DNA of 64,000 bases from Planctomycetota bacterium (lineage in GTDB: Bacteria > Planctomycetota > PLA2 > JAEUHO01): contig JAJDEN010000020.1 of assembly GCA_029259775.1 (NCBI GenBank), positions 1 through 64,000 on the forward strand, written 5' to 3'. A model generated the notes under the pieces. It saw only the letters and a program-made list of their open reading frames with translations. It did no database searches and had not been told where the DNA came from. Each line of letters starts with the position of its first letter. Position 1 is the first letter of the stretch. Both the position numbers and the translations under genes were made by a program. Positions 8,301 through 17,070 of the stretch are shown in pieces.

Positions 8301-8804
8301 ATGCACGTCTTGTTCCTGCACGGCAAGGAGAGCGGACCGCACGGCTCGAAGTACCGCTCCATCCGCGATGCGGGCTGGAGCGTCACCGCGCCGGACTGCG
8401 AAGGCATCGACGACCTCACCCAACGTGTGAACATCGCGAGCGCAGCACTTAGGCCACTCGCCGGCCCCGTGGTGGTGGTCGGGTCGTCCTACGGCGGGCT
8501 CACAGCCGCGCTGCTCCACGACGCGCTCCAGGGCACGGACGAGGTCTCGAAGATCCACGGCCACCTCCTGCTGGCGCCCGCGTTCCACCTGGAAGAGGCA
8601 CGTGCCCTCGCGCACTGCCATCCGAACACCGTGGTGCTGCACGGCGAGCAGGACGAGGTCGTTCCGGTCGAGGACAGCCGCGCCTACGCCGACCGTTTCG
8701 GCTGCGAGCTGGTGGAGGTCCAAGACGACCACCGACTGAAGGCCTCGCACGCGGAGATCCTGCGGCTGCTCGAGCAGGTCGCGGGCACGTCGCCTACGGC
8801 ATGA
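8301..8804 (+). CDS. alpha/beta hydrolase (small esterase-like)
   Basis: A 167-residue protein with the core of an alpha/beta hydrolase: a first strand VLFLHGKESG with the oxyanion-hole HG, the nucleophile elbow GSSYGG with Ser63, an acidic residue in HGEQDEVVP and a histidine in DDHRL. It is short, like the YqiA/UPF0227-type esterases. The substrate is not evident. The ATG was chosen because GAGGAG lies 7-8 bases upstream and the fold starts at once. Its 3' end overlaps a small minus-strand frame by 11 bp. Confidence 0.8.
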   Translation: MHVLFLHGKESGPHGSKYRSIRDAGWSVTAPDCEGIDDLTQRVNIASAALRPLAGPVVVVGSSYGGLTAALLHDALQGTDEVSKIHGHLLLAPAFHLEEARALAHCHPNTVVLHGEQDEVVPVEDSRAYADRFGCELVEVQDDHRLKASHAEILRLLEQVAGTSPTA

Positions 8805-8955
8805 ACCGCAGGGCCGTGCGTCCGCGGACCAGGGTGAGCGCGCGGCGTAGCGCAAGCTGCACGGCCGTGAAGTCGGGACTGGGCCGGAGATCGGCGGGGA
8901 TCGCCCGCGAGGCGTGCGGCAGGTGCAGCACGTTCGGGAAGTCGCGCCGCCTCAC
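8794..8955 (-). CDS. small protein coupled to upstream unknown gene
   Basis: A 53-residue frame beginning with GTG that overlaps the TGA of the gene upstream (GTGA), as in translationally coupled pairs. The sequence RDFPNVLHLPHASRAIPADL followed by an amphipathic stretch rich in Leu and Arg looks protein-like. No family is recognised. It might also be the original C-terminus of the upstream gene, separated by a frameshift. Confidence 0.4.
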   Translation of the reverse strand: MRRRDFPNVLHLPHASRAIPADLRPSPDFTAVQLALRRALTLVRGRTALRFMP

Positions 8956-9539
8956 GCCGCCCCGGCCAGAGCCTTCAGCTGCTCGACGTCCCGACGCACG
9001 AGGATCTTGGCCGCCGCGCTGCAGGCCTCGGCATCCCGCGCCCAGTGGTTGCGGTACGCGGAGCTGGCCATCGGGATGTTGTCCTCGTGGCGCGTGCTGC
9101 CGGCGTAGCCGCCAGTGCCACAAGCGATGAACACGTCGGTCAGGTAGTCCCCGACGACGCGGTTGACGACGTAGGGGCCCCACGGGATCTCGGTCGTCGG
9201 CTCGATCTCGTCGATCTCCCATCCCGCCGCCTCGACCATCTCCTGCAGGGGCGTGCGCAGGCGTGGTGCGAGCGCGGACAACCCTTCGCAGTGCGCGGAC
9301 AGCGTGTCGAGGTCGTTCGCGACGCCCTTGGCGATCTCGGCGTTGAGGAGCGCGTAGAGGCCCTCGAAGACGGGGTAGAGGTCGTCCCACACAAACGGGC
9401 CGTCCATGTCCTCGCCGGGGAAGGTGGCGTCGTAGGACACGAGGACGTGGCCGCACTCGCCTGTGGACGTGCACAGGGGACAGAGGCGGGAGTAGACGTC
9501 GTTCACGGCGGGGCTCGAATCGGATTCAGGCTGGGTCAT
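8952..9539 (-). CDS. conserved-looking hypothetical protein
   Basis: A 195-residue acidic, soluble protein of unknown function. Near its N-terminus it has a compact Cys cluster (LCPLCTSTGECGH) that could bind zinc, followed by an acidic region with DMDGPFVWDDLYPVFEGLY. The C-terminal part contains YLTDVFIACGTGGYAG and several Ala-rich helices. The start was placed at the ATG preceded by GGGAGATCC; a longer in-frame extension of 20 residues has no ribosome site. Confidence 0.65.
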   Translation of the reverse strand: MTQPESDSSPAVNDVYSRLCPLCTSTGECGHVLVSYDATFPGEDMDGPFVWDDLYPVFEGLYALLNAEIAKGVANDLDTLSAHCEGLSALAPRLRTPLQEMVEAAGWEIDEIEPTTEIPWGPYVVNRVVGDYLTDVFIACGTGGYAGSTRHEDNIPMASSAYRNHWARDAEACSAAAKILVRRDVEQLKALAGAA

Positions 9540-9827
9540 GGTGGATCTCCCTATGTCAGGCGAGAGATCCTGCCCACCGGCCCGTCCGAGGCTGCGCACA
9601 CGACCCGACGTCCATCGAACCGCGCATCGTTCCCACGAAGGGCTGGCGGAAGCACCTTGGCGCGATGCCAGGTTGCCGGACGGTCGACGGGCCAGTTCCC
9701 TCGCGCCACTCTTGATGCGTCAGCGACTGTAGGTGGCTTCGCCCGCGGTGGAGCTGGCGTGTGTGTCATGCGAGGCGCGTGTCATGGCCCGCGGGCGGCG
9801 TGAGGTCGAACACGCTAGGCTGGGCGC

Positions 9828-10442
9828 ATGGACGACATCCTCGGCTTCATCCCGTCACACCGTCGCACGCCTGATGACGCCTTCGTCACCGGGGGCGAGG
9901 CAACGAGACATTCCGTCGGCGCTTTCTGGGCGTGGGCGCACTCGGATCTACTCGCTAACACACAGCGCGCCATCGTCGCGGAATACATCGTCGGTATAGC
10001 GCTGGGCGACGTGGCGACCACGCGTCCCGAATGGCGCGGATGGGATCTGGAACTCCCCGAAGCGGGCCGCGACCGGCCCATCCGGGTCGAGATCAAGGCC
10101 ACGGCCCCGATCCAGAGCTGGGCGCAGCCGCGCCTGAGTCCCCGGAGGTTCGACTTCGCACCGAAGGGCGCGTGGGACGAGACCGACGGATCGTTCGACG
10201 AGACCAAGCGCCGCCGCTCCGACGTCTACGTATTCTGCGTGCTCGGCGGTGACGACGCTGTGCCCGATCCGCTCAACCTCGATCAGTGGGTGTTCTACGT
10301 CCTGCCGACGCGTGTGCTCGACGAGCGCATGCCGGCACAGCAATCCATCACGCTCACCTCACTCTTGCGGCTGGAGCCGAAGCGGGTCCAGTACGGCGGC
10401 CTTCGGACGGAAGTCGGCCACGCCGCGGGCGGCCCCTCCTGA
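9828..10442 (+). CDS. PD-(D/E)XK nuclease-like protein
   Basis: A 204-residue protein. The spacing of Glu52 in a helix, Asp73 in GWDLEL and Glu88-Ile-Lys90 in RVEIKATA matches the catalytic core of the PD-(D/E)XK nuclease fold, followed by a conserved-looking QSWAQPRLSPRRFDF. A restriction-enzyme-like or repair nuclease role is possible. No methyltransferase is adjacent, so a classical restriction-modification system is not evident. Together with the PLD-helicase and GIY-YIG genes it makes a third nuclease-type gene within 6 kb. Confidence 0.6.
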   Translation: MDDILGFIPSHRRTPDDAFVTGGEATRHSVGAFWAWAHSDLLANTQRAIVAEYIVGIALGDVATTRPEWRGWDLELPEAGRDRPIRVEIKATAPIQSWAQPRLSPRRFDFAPKGAWDETDGSFDETKRRRSDVYVFCVLGGDDAVPDPLNLDQWVFYVLPTRVLDERMPAQQSITLTSLLRLEPKRVQYGGLRTEVGHAAGGPS

Positions 10443-11148
10443 ACCGCGGCCGGCCTCGGCAGCGCCGGGGGAGATGTAACGCCGGCGTCCGGCCCGCCGC
10501 GAGGCGCATGCCCGCTCGAGGAGCCCATCGTCGCGGGACCGACTGCCCCGATGCCAGTCGCGGGTGAGATGTGACCGGCGGGCCCCTTGGCGCGAGGGAA
10601 GATCAGCGGGCGTTCGACCGTCTGATCCGCATGCGATGTTCTCGTCCGTGCAGGGACCACGCCTTGCGAGCCTCGCCCTCCGTGCCCCAGACCCGGAGGG
10701 ATGGCTCACAGCCGGGGAGGGACGTCCATCTCCTGAAACACGGTGCTTGCACGCATGTGAGGCCTCAGGCGGAATTTTCGCCGTTCCTGATTCGAAAAAG
10801 CCGATTGAAAGATCGGGAGCAGTCCGTAGTCTGTCCGCCTAGCTCGGGGAGGGCGTAAACTTGAACGTCATGGTCCTGCACGGAATCAAGGTCGATAACG
10901 ATTAGCTGGCCGCCTGTCAAGGCGAGACGGCTATCGGTACAGACCCTCTGGGCCAACAAGACCTCGGGGCGCCTGCCATTTCAGGCAGCGACGAGATCTC
11001 GACGCTCCCCAGCTGCCATGTCCCGCTGCGAGGTTACCTCGCCGCGCGCGCAGGTCGGAGCCTCCGCAACGTCGGCCTCCCGTCCGTCGCGCTTTCGCGA
11101 TACGCTGTCCTTGTGGCATGCGGAAGCGGAGCGCGGACGGACTGACCG
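10443..11148. other. 706-bp stretch without a convincing gene
   Basis: Codon structure is lost here and GC content falls locally around 10760-10930. A minus-strand frame of 64 codons (10765-10959) reads in part TGGQLIVIDLDSVQDHDVQV, which looks like protein, but it lacks a ribosome site and may be a remnant. The 3' part is the leader of the pentapeptide-channel gene. No clear terminator or promoter could be defined. Confidence 0.4.
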
Positions 11149-12804
11149 ATGGGGAATCAGGTTCACATCGCTGCTGTCCTGGGCGGGCGCGCAACGCTCG
11201 ACGCGTGGAGAGCACAGCACCCCCACGAACGCCTGGATCTCTCGCAGGCCGACCTGTCGGACCGGCCTCTCGGCGACCTCGACCTGACGGACGCTGATCT
11301 GACCGAGGTGCGCTTCAACAACTCCGTGCTTCATGGCTGCGCGCTGGCCGGAGCCGACGTCACGCGGACGGATTTCACCGGCGCCACGCTCTTCGACTCC
11401 TCTCTCGCAGGCATACGCGGATCCAGGACGGTGCTACGTGACGCGACGCTCCGGGAACTGAGCCTCGACGGGGCTGAACTCGTCGAACTGAGAGCGCACG
11501 GCCTCACCATGGTGGACTGCGATCTGCATGATGCTGACCTCGCGGGTGCGCAGCTCACGGGTTGCCACATCACAGACTGTCGGTTCTCGTTCGGCAGCCT
11601 GCACGGAGCTGACTTGGCTAACGCGCATCTGCGCGATGTGACAATGCTGAGTTGCGATCTCACGGCGAGCGACCTCCGGGGCGTCATCATGCGCGACGTA
11701 GGGATCGACCAAGGCCAGCTCTTCAAGACTCGATGGCGTGAAGCCAAGCTCCGGAGCGTTCGCTTCGATGCACCGGACCTCCAGTCTGCGCGGTTGATCG
11801 GCTGCAGACTGTGGGATTGCCAGTTCGCAACGCCGAAGGTGCGCGACGCGAGCTTCTCGGGGAGTCGCATGACGAAGGTCGAGTTCATCGATGCCGACGA
11901 TCCGCACTCGTGGCTCTTCGACAGGGTGAAGGCTCGGCGCACGACGTGGGAAGGGTGCAACTTCACCTCCGGTGCCTTCGGCCACGCCAAGATGGATCGC
12001 TGCTACTTCACGCGATGCAAGTTCGAAGCAGCCGACTTCGAGAGGGCCAAACTTGGCCGGACGATTTTTGAGGATTGCACGTTGGCGCCTGTGAGCACGA
12101 GCGTGCAGTCCACGACCTTCGAACGCGCCGACCTTCAGAGCACCCGATTCTTGGACTGCAGCTTCGGAAACACGACGTGCGACAAGGCAATCGTCGGTCC
12201 GGAGACGTTGATCTGGGACTGCGATGTGTCGGAGAGCACGCAGTTCCATGGAGTCCCGCTACGCAGTTCAAGGATCCAGCCACACACCCTCGCCCGCCTC
12301 GAGCGAAACGGCCGCGTCCGATTCTGGGAATCGTGGTACCTCTCGCATCCTTTCAAGGGGTGGTTCTACCGACAGTTCTGGAAGATGTCCGACTACGGGA
12401 CGTCTGGCAGGAAGCTCGTGAAGACCTTTCTGGTGTGGGCGGTTGTCTTCGCTGGGATCTACGCGATTCCCACAGCGATGACGCGGTACGCCAACGTCCC
12501 GATAGACCCGTTCATCGCCAACCTCGATACGCACGAGGTCGATCGCACGCGGGAGGACGCGACAGCACCTGACGCCAAGCACGCTCCACGTCGAGTGACC
12601 AAGGACCTGCCGAGTCGGGTCGTCGCCGTGCGCGCGCTCTACTTCTCCGTCGTCACGATGACGACGCTCGGATTCGGAGACATGAGCGCGGCACCGACCA
12701 GCGTGATCGGACAGACCCTGCTGATGATCCAAGTGCTGCTTGGCTATATCATCCTGGGTGCCATCGTCACGCGCCTCTCGATCGCGTTCCAGGCGACGGG
12801 CTAG
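11149..12804 (+). CDS. pentapeptide-repeat protein fused to a potassium-channel pore
   Basis: A 551-residue protein. Residues about 28-395 are runs of five-residue repeats with the A(D/N)Lxx pattern (LDLSQADLSDRPLGDLDLTD and onward), which build a right-handed beta-helix. Residues 427-446 form a membrane helix, followed by a loop, a pore helix and the filter TTLGFGD (505-511), then a second membrane helix to about 545. The filter is that of two-TM potassium channels of the Ion_trans_2 type. The large N-terminal beta-helix is probably cytoplasmic and may gate or anchor the pore. The next gene, 90 bp on, is another membrane protein. Confidence 0.85.
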   Translation: MGNQVHIAAVLGGRATLDAWRAQHPHERLDLSQADLSDRPLGDLDLTDADLTEVRFNNSVLHGCALAGADVTRTDFTGATLFDSSLAGIRGSRTVLRDATLRELSLDGAELVELRAHGLTMVDCDLHDADLAGAQLTGCHITDCRFSFGSLHGADLANAHLRDVTMLSCDLTASDLRGVIMRDVGIDQGQLFKTRWREAKLRSVRFDAPDLQSARLIGCRLWDCQFATPKVRDASFSGSRMTKVEFIDADDPHSWLFDRVKARRTTWEGCNFTSGAFGHAKMDRCYFTRCKFEAADFERAKLGRTIFEDCTLAPVSTSVQSTTFERADLQSTRFLDCSFGNTTCDKAIVGPETLIWDCDVSESTQFHGVPLRSSRIQPHTLARLERNGRVRFWESWYLSHPFKGWFYRQFWKMSDYGTSGRKLVKTFLVWAVVFAGIYAIPTAMTRYANVPIDPFIANLDTHEVDRTREDATAPDAKHAPRRVTKDLPSRVVAVRALYFSVVTMTTLGFGDMSAAPTSVIGQTLLMIQVLLGYIILGAIVTRLSIAFQATG

Positions 12805-12894
12805 GAGCATGGACAAGCGCGACGCCGACAAGATCGAGATGTCATGGGCACTCCCGCGAGTGCCCGCAGGCGATGATCAGAGGGGATGGGAACC

Positions 12895-13785
12895 ATGGGA
12901 GAGATGACGCAGACCCGAAGGCCGCTTGCGGTCGCCATGATGGTGATGGTTGCGGTTGTGGCGCTGCACCTCCTCGCGCCAAGTTCAGCCTCCATGTGGG
13001 CCCTGGTCGGCATTTCGCTGCTCACACCGGTCATCTATGCGCTGTCGAGAACGGAGGAGGCGCGACGCGCACGAGCATCTGCCGCCAAGCGGGATAGAGA
13101 AGAGGAGCAGCTCAGCCGCGCCGAGAGACAGGCCGAGGAGAGGGGCGCGCTCACGATCACGAGCAAGATCGACTTCTTCATCGAGACGGCAGACGGTGAC
13201 GGCGAGATGCGGAAAATCGTCGACTTCGTCCCCCGTAGCACGATGACGGAGGTGGTCGAGACGCTGTATGACATCGGAGAGGGCCTGAAGCCCGACGAGT
13301 TGGATGCGCGACTGACTCTTCAGCGCCTCGGCGGAGAACTGGACGGTGACGAAGAGCCCCCCATCCTCGACGCCGCGAACGCCATTGTGCAAACAGGGGG
13401 GCCCGGGAGTCGCGCCCGACTTGTTTGGCCCCTGCCCGAGGGCATGGACATGCTCCAGACGAGGAATGTGAGGTATCGCAAGAACATCAGCACGAAGTTT
13501 CGCCGGGCGTTCGCCTACGCAGGCGGCAGTGAGGAGGTCTACATTCAGCTCCACGCCGTGAGCAGGTTCGCGCTGCGCGTCGTCTTCCGAGCCGCCTACC
13601 TGCAGACCGTCCGCAACCACAGCTCAGGCGGGATCAAGTGCACCCACTTCACGCTCGAGGGAGAGAAGCCCCTTCAGCCCTCGATCCGCCCCCTTCCCAG
13701 AGGGAGCCTTGAGGTGCTTTGCGTCATCCAGCCGAGCATCCCGGGCACGGCGGTCTCCATCAGCTGGGATCCTGTCGGAGACTAG
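12895..13785 (+). CDS. membrane-anchored hypothetical protein
   Basis: About 296 residues. Two membrane helices lie near the N-terminus (PLAVAMMVMVAVVALHLL and MWALVGISLLTPVIYAL), followed by a charged coiled-coil-like segment rich in Arg and Glu, then a soluble domain of about 200 residues with no recognised family. The ATG at 12895 has AGAGGGG at a good distance; an in-frame ATG at 12886 is possible. It follows the channel gene on the same strand, so a shared transcript and function are plausible but unproven. Confidence 0.7.
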   Translation: MGEMTQTRRPLAVAMMVMVAVVALHLLAPSSASMWALVGISLLTPVIYALSRTEEARRARASAAKRDREEEQLSRAERQAEERGALTITSKIDFFIETADGDGEMRKIVDFVPRSTMTEVVETLYDIGEGLKPDELDARLTLQRLGGELDGDEEPPILDAANAIVQTGGPGSRARLVWPLPEGMDMLQTRNVRYRKNISTKFRRAFAYAGGSEEVYIQLHAVSRFALRVVFRAAYLQTVRNHSSGGIKCTHFTLEGEKPLQPSIRPLPRGSLEVLCVIQPSIPGTAVSISWDPVGD

Positions 13786-13858
13786 TGCGCACGTCGCCGC
13801 GGGAGAGGCGGAGCGCCCTGATTCCCGCCCCCTGCGCGACGCCTAGTAGTCTGTGGCC

Positions 13859-14104
13859 ATGCACGAGAGCACCCCCGAGAAGATCGAACGCGGCGCGCGG
13901 CGCGGCACGGCCGCCGTACTCGGGCTGATCACGGGCACCATCGTCGGGTTCTTCGCCGGCTTCGCGTTTTTCGGTTTCGGGGATCTGCTGCTCGTTACGA
14001 CGGGAACCTGTGCGGTGGCCTGCGCCGTCCTCTGCTTCCAGTGGCCGACGACCATCCTGTCGGTTGCGCGCATCGCGCTCAGTGTCTTCGGCAACGCCGT
14101 GTAG
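13859..14104 (+). CDS. small two-helix membrane protein
   Basis: An 81-residue protein with a charged N-terminal head, then two hydrophobic segments (GTAAVLGLITGTIVGFFAGF and LLLVTTGTCAVACAVLCF). A GTG two codons upstream is an alternative start. It ends 2 bp before the GTG of the sirtuin gene, so the two are likely co-transcribed. Function is unknown. Confidence 0.65.
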   Translation: MHESTPEKIERGARRGTAAVLGLITGTIVGFFAGFAFFGFGDLLLVTTGTCAVACAVLCFQWPTTILSVARIALSVFGNAV

Positions 14105-14106
14105 CC

Positions 14107-14949
14107 GTGCGCCGCGCGAACTCCCCCAGCGCCGAGGCCGTCGATCGCCTGCGCGGGTTCATCGACGCCCGCGAGAGCATCTTCGTCCTCACCGGCGCCG
14201 GCTGCTCTACCGGCTCCGGCATCCCGGACTACCGGGACGAGAACGGCGACTGGAAGCGCAAGCAGCCCGTCACGTACGCCGCGTTCACGGGGAGCGACGC
14301 CGTGAGGCGGCGCTACTGGGCACGTAGCACCATCGGATTCCCGACCATGGCCTGCGCTGAGCCCAACGGAGCGCACGCCGGCCTGGCTTCCCTCGAGGCG
14401 TCCGGCCACGTCGGCTCGCTCGTCACGCAGAACGTGGACGGGCTGCATCAGCGTGCGGGCCACGCCGCGGTGCTCGATCTCCACGGACGCATCGCCGACG
14501 TCGTGTGCCTTGACTGCCGCGACGTGAGCTCCCGCAGCGTGCTCCAAGACCGTCTGCTGGGGGCCAACCCCGGCTGGGGCTCGCGGTCCGGGCTTGTCGC
14601 GCCCGACGGCGACGCGGAGTTCGAGGAGGATACGCGCTCCTTCCAGGTGCCCGAGTGTTCCGGGTGCGGCGGCATGCTGAAGCCTGACGTCGTGTTCTTT
14701 GGGGAGAACGTACCGCCTCAGCGTGTGGCGGACGCGTACGCCGCCGTCGAGGCATCGGACAGCGTGCTGGTCGTGGGCTCCTCGCTCAAGGTGTTCTCCG
14801 GTTGGCGGTTCGTGCGCGCAGCCCATGAGCAGGGCAAGCCTATCGCGATCCTGAACCTCGGACGCACACGCGGTGACGACGTCGCCTCGCTGACACTGCG
14901 CGCCTCGTGCTCGGACGTACTGGCCGCGGTCGCGCGCCCTGCGAACTAG
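14107..14949 (+). CDS. SIR2-family NAD-dependent protein deacylase
   Basis: A 280-residue sirtuin. It shows the NAD-binding motif GAGCSTGSGIPDYRD (30-44), the catalytic QNVDGLH (108-114) with His126 in LHG, and two zinc CxxC pairs (CLDC at 134-137 and CSGC at 184-187). The C-terminal GSSLKVFSGWRF and NLG motifs complete the NAD site. Sirtuins remove acetyl or longer acyl groups from protein lysines, consuming NAD. The GTG start is chosen because it sits just after the preceding stop and near the fold boundary. Confidence 0.9.
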   Translation: MRRANSPSAEAVDRLRGFIDARESIFVLTGAGCSTGSGIPDYRDENGDWKRKQPVTYAAFTGSDAVRRRYWARSTIGFPTMACAEPNGAHAGLASLEASGHVGSLVTQNVDGLHQRAGHAAVLDLHGRIADVVCLDCRDVSSRSVLQDRLLGANPGWGSRSGLVAPDGDAEFEEDTRSFQVPECSGCGGMLKPDVVFFGENVPPQRVADAYAAVEASDSVLVVGSSLKVFSGWRFVRAAHEQGKPIAILNLGRTRGDDVASLTLRASCSDVLAAVARPAN

Positions 14950-14968
14950 GGCACGCGCAGCGTTCGGC

Positions 14969-15985
14969 CTACGCTGCGTCGCCTGGCTTGGCGTCGTGGT
15001 TGAACTTTGAGATCAGCCGATGCACGAAGGAGTCATAGGCAAAGCACAGCTCGGCCGTAATGCCGAGTACGACGGCTGCGACGGCGAACGAGAGTTTCGC
15101 CACGACCGAGGAGACGTCGTGCCCACCATGCAGGACGGCAAGGATCACGAACGCCCGTGACAGGGAGAGCCCGGCATTGCGAAACAGCCGGCCGTACGCC
15201 TGGATATTGTCGCCGTGCCGATCGGGATCGCCGTGCTCCTCGGCGTCCGCTGCGCCGAACCAGGCCGCCACCAGAAGCACGATATCGGCCAGGATCAGCG
15301 AGAGGAACACTGCCTTGTACGCCGTCGCCGGGTAAAGCCACTCCCACTTGAGCTCGCCGACCTCCCACACGGCAGGCAGCGTGTGAAGGATGTGGAACAC
15401 GACCAGTACTCCGAACATCAGGACGGTGCCGGCCGCGAAGTACGGCTGCAGCTTGCTCACCAGCGCGACGGGCTTGGCGCGTCGCCCCGTCTTGTACTTG
15501 CGCCACACGAAGTAGAAGGTGAGCGTCAGCGTGAACAGCAGGACGGCCGCCAGGGTATGGGAGCCGATGTAGATGGCGTGCTCGCGCAACGCCTCGTCAA
15601 CGACGATGTCCGAGAACCCTCCGAAGCTCGAGAGGTACTCGCCTAGGTCCTTGAACACGTCGCGAATGATGATGAGCGTCACGACCTTGTACTGCCGGCC
15701 TGCGGCGAGGCTCGGTTCCAGCAGCAGCGAAGTGATGAGGTTGAACACCTCAAACAGCAGGATGACGCTAAACGGCGTCTTGATCGCGATGCAGGAGCGG
15801 AGGAACGCGCGCTCGAGATCCTCCCCTTGGCGGAGGCCGCCCGCGAGCAAGACGATCCAGTGCACAGCGAACACGCTCAGCGCGACGGCTACCATGACCC
15901 GCTCGGCCTTGGGCTCCGCGCTCTCCAGCAGGTGCCTGAGGCCGTTGGGAGACAAGGCGGGCGCCTTCTGGGCTGTCTCACTCAT
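14969..15985 (-). CDS. multi-pass membrane protein of unknown function
   Basis: A 338-residue protein with about eight hydrophobic helices. A conserved-looking internal region reads VVTLIIIRDVFKDLGEYLSS. The start is fixed by a strong GGAGG before the ATG of MSETAQK. The polar loop AADAEEHGDPDRHGDN separates two helical groups. No transporter signature is recognised. It is convergent with the sirtuin gene across 19 bp. Confidence 0.7.
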   Translation of the reverse strand: MSETAQKAPALSPNGLRHLLESAEPKAERVMVAVALSVFAVHWIVLLAGGLRQGEDLERAFLRSCIAIKTPFSVILLFEVFNLITSLLLEPSLAAGRQYKVVTLIIIRDVFKDLGEYLSSFGGFSDIVVDEALREHAIYIGSHTLAAVLLFTLTLTFYFVWRKYKTGRRAKPVALVSKLQPYFAAGTVLMFGVLVVFHILHTLPAVWEVGELKWEWLYPATAYKAVFLSLILADIVLLVAAWFGAADAEEHGDPDRHGDNIQAYGRLFRNAGLSLSRAFVILAVLHGGHDVSSVVAKLSFAVAAVVLGITAELCFAYDSFVHRLISKFNHDAKPGDAA

Positions 15986-16198
15986 AGGGGCCTCCTCGTC
16001 CGGATCGCGCACACATGTCCGCCGCCCATCATACCGGCCTGGGCGAAGCCCACCGGCGCGCTTCAGCACACCAGTCCGCGCCTCTGCAAGACCTCTGCAA
16101 ATGCCGTCAGACTCGCGCGACCGGCACGCGTGCCCGGGGTTTCAGCATCCGCGTCGGACGCTTCCCGATCGGCGCCCGCACCACGGAGTACAGACATC

Positions 16199-16960
16199 AT
16201 GAAACGGCTCACCTCCCTCTTCGTCGCGGCGCTTGGCGTCGCCCTCCTCGCCACGCCCGCCTTCGCCGAAGACGGCAAGCGCGGCCCCAAGAAGAACCGC
16301 CGCGCCAAGGCTCGCCAGCAAGCACCCGACCGCGCTCGCCGCGCGCCGGCTCGCGGCCGGCACGCACGGGCACACCAAGCCCGAGGCAGCGCCCAGCTCT
16401 TCAAGCGCCTCGATCGCAACCGCGACGGCGTCATCGACCGACGCGAGTTCGCCGCCTTCACCCGCATGCGCGCCCAAGGCATGAAGCAGCAGCAGGAGCG
16501 GCACGGCTTCCACCAGCGCGGCAAGCACATGCGCCGACGCGGACCGCAAGCCCTACGTGGTCGCATGCAACAGCGCGGCCGCATGCAACAGCGTGGTCGC
16601 ATGGACCAGCGTGGTCGCATGGGCCAGCGCGGCCGCATGGGCCAGCGTGGTCGTATGGACGATCGCCGCGGGCCGGGCCAGGCTCGCGGACAGAAGGCTC
16701 GTGGCCCACAGGACCGCCGCCGGGGAGCCGACGCCGCGCAGCAGCGCCGCACCAAGGCCCAAGGCATTGCGATCCGTCATCGCCTCAAGCAGGCCGACGC
16801 CAACGGTGACGGCAAACTGAGCCGCGCCGAGGCACCCGACGTCCTCAAGAAGCACTTCCGGAAGCTCGACGTCAACGACGACGGCTTCCTCGCTCCGGCC
16901 GAGATGAAGAAGGCCGCGGCGGTCCTCGGCCGCGCCGGTGGCAAGGCGCGACGGAAGTAG
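16199..16960 (+). CDS. secreted EF-hand protein with hexapeptide repeats
   Basis: A 253-residue protein with a signal peptide ending near AFA (residue 23). Three EF-hand loops are visible: DRNRDGVIDRREF (72-84), DANGDGKLSRAE and DVNDDGFLAPAE near the C-terminus. Between them lies a very basic, Arg/Gln-rich region with six tandem hexapeptides of the form GRMxxR at 121-156. EF-hands bind calcium; the Arg-rich repeat may bind acidic polymers or nucleic acid. Secreted EF-hand proteins of this size are common in planctomycetes, but their roles are mostly unknown. A strong terminator follows. Confidence 0.85.
   Translation: MKRLTSLFVAALGVALLATPAFAEDGKRGPKKNRRAKARQQAPDRARRAPARGRHARAHQARGSAQLFKRLDRNRDGVIDRREFAAFTRMRAQGMKQQQERHGFHQRGKHMRRRGPQALRGRMQQRGRMQQRGRMDQRGRMGQRGRMGQRGRMDDRRGPGQARGQKARGPQDRRRGADAAQQRRTKAQGIAIRHRLKQADANGDGKLSRAEAPDVLKKHFRKLDVNDDGFLAPAEMKKAAAVLGRAGGKARRK
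16559..16666 (+). repeat. 18-bp tandem repeat encoding GRMxxR
   Basis: Six consecutive 18-bp units (GGTCGCATGCAACAGCGC and variants) encode the hexapeptides GRMQQR, GRMQQR, GRMDQR, GRMGQR, GRMGQR and GRMDDR. The units differ mainly at the fourth and fifth codons, so the array is likely to change copy number by slippage. Confidence 0.9.
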
Positions 16961-16976
16961 CAGCTCCCTCCCAACG

Positions 16977-17018
16977 GCCGGCCGCCCGCGCAATCCGCGG
17001 GCGGCCGGCTTTCATTTT
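16977..17018 (+). terminator. rho-independent terminator
   Basis: A perfect 14-bp GC-rich stem (16977-16990 with 16996-17009), loop CAATC, followed by TTTCATTTT. It closes the EF-hand gene and separates it from the serine operon. Confidence 0.9.
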
Positions 17019-17070
17019 GGGCCCCGCCTCCGCCATCCGGAGTACACCGAAGGCGGAGGCTCGAGACACC

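Noticed and set aside
10765..10959. 64-codon minus-strand frame with a protein-like stretch
   Set aside because: No ribosome site, no family and mixed codon pattern; described as possible remnant only.
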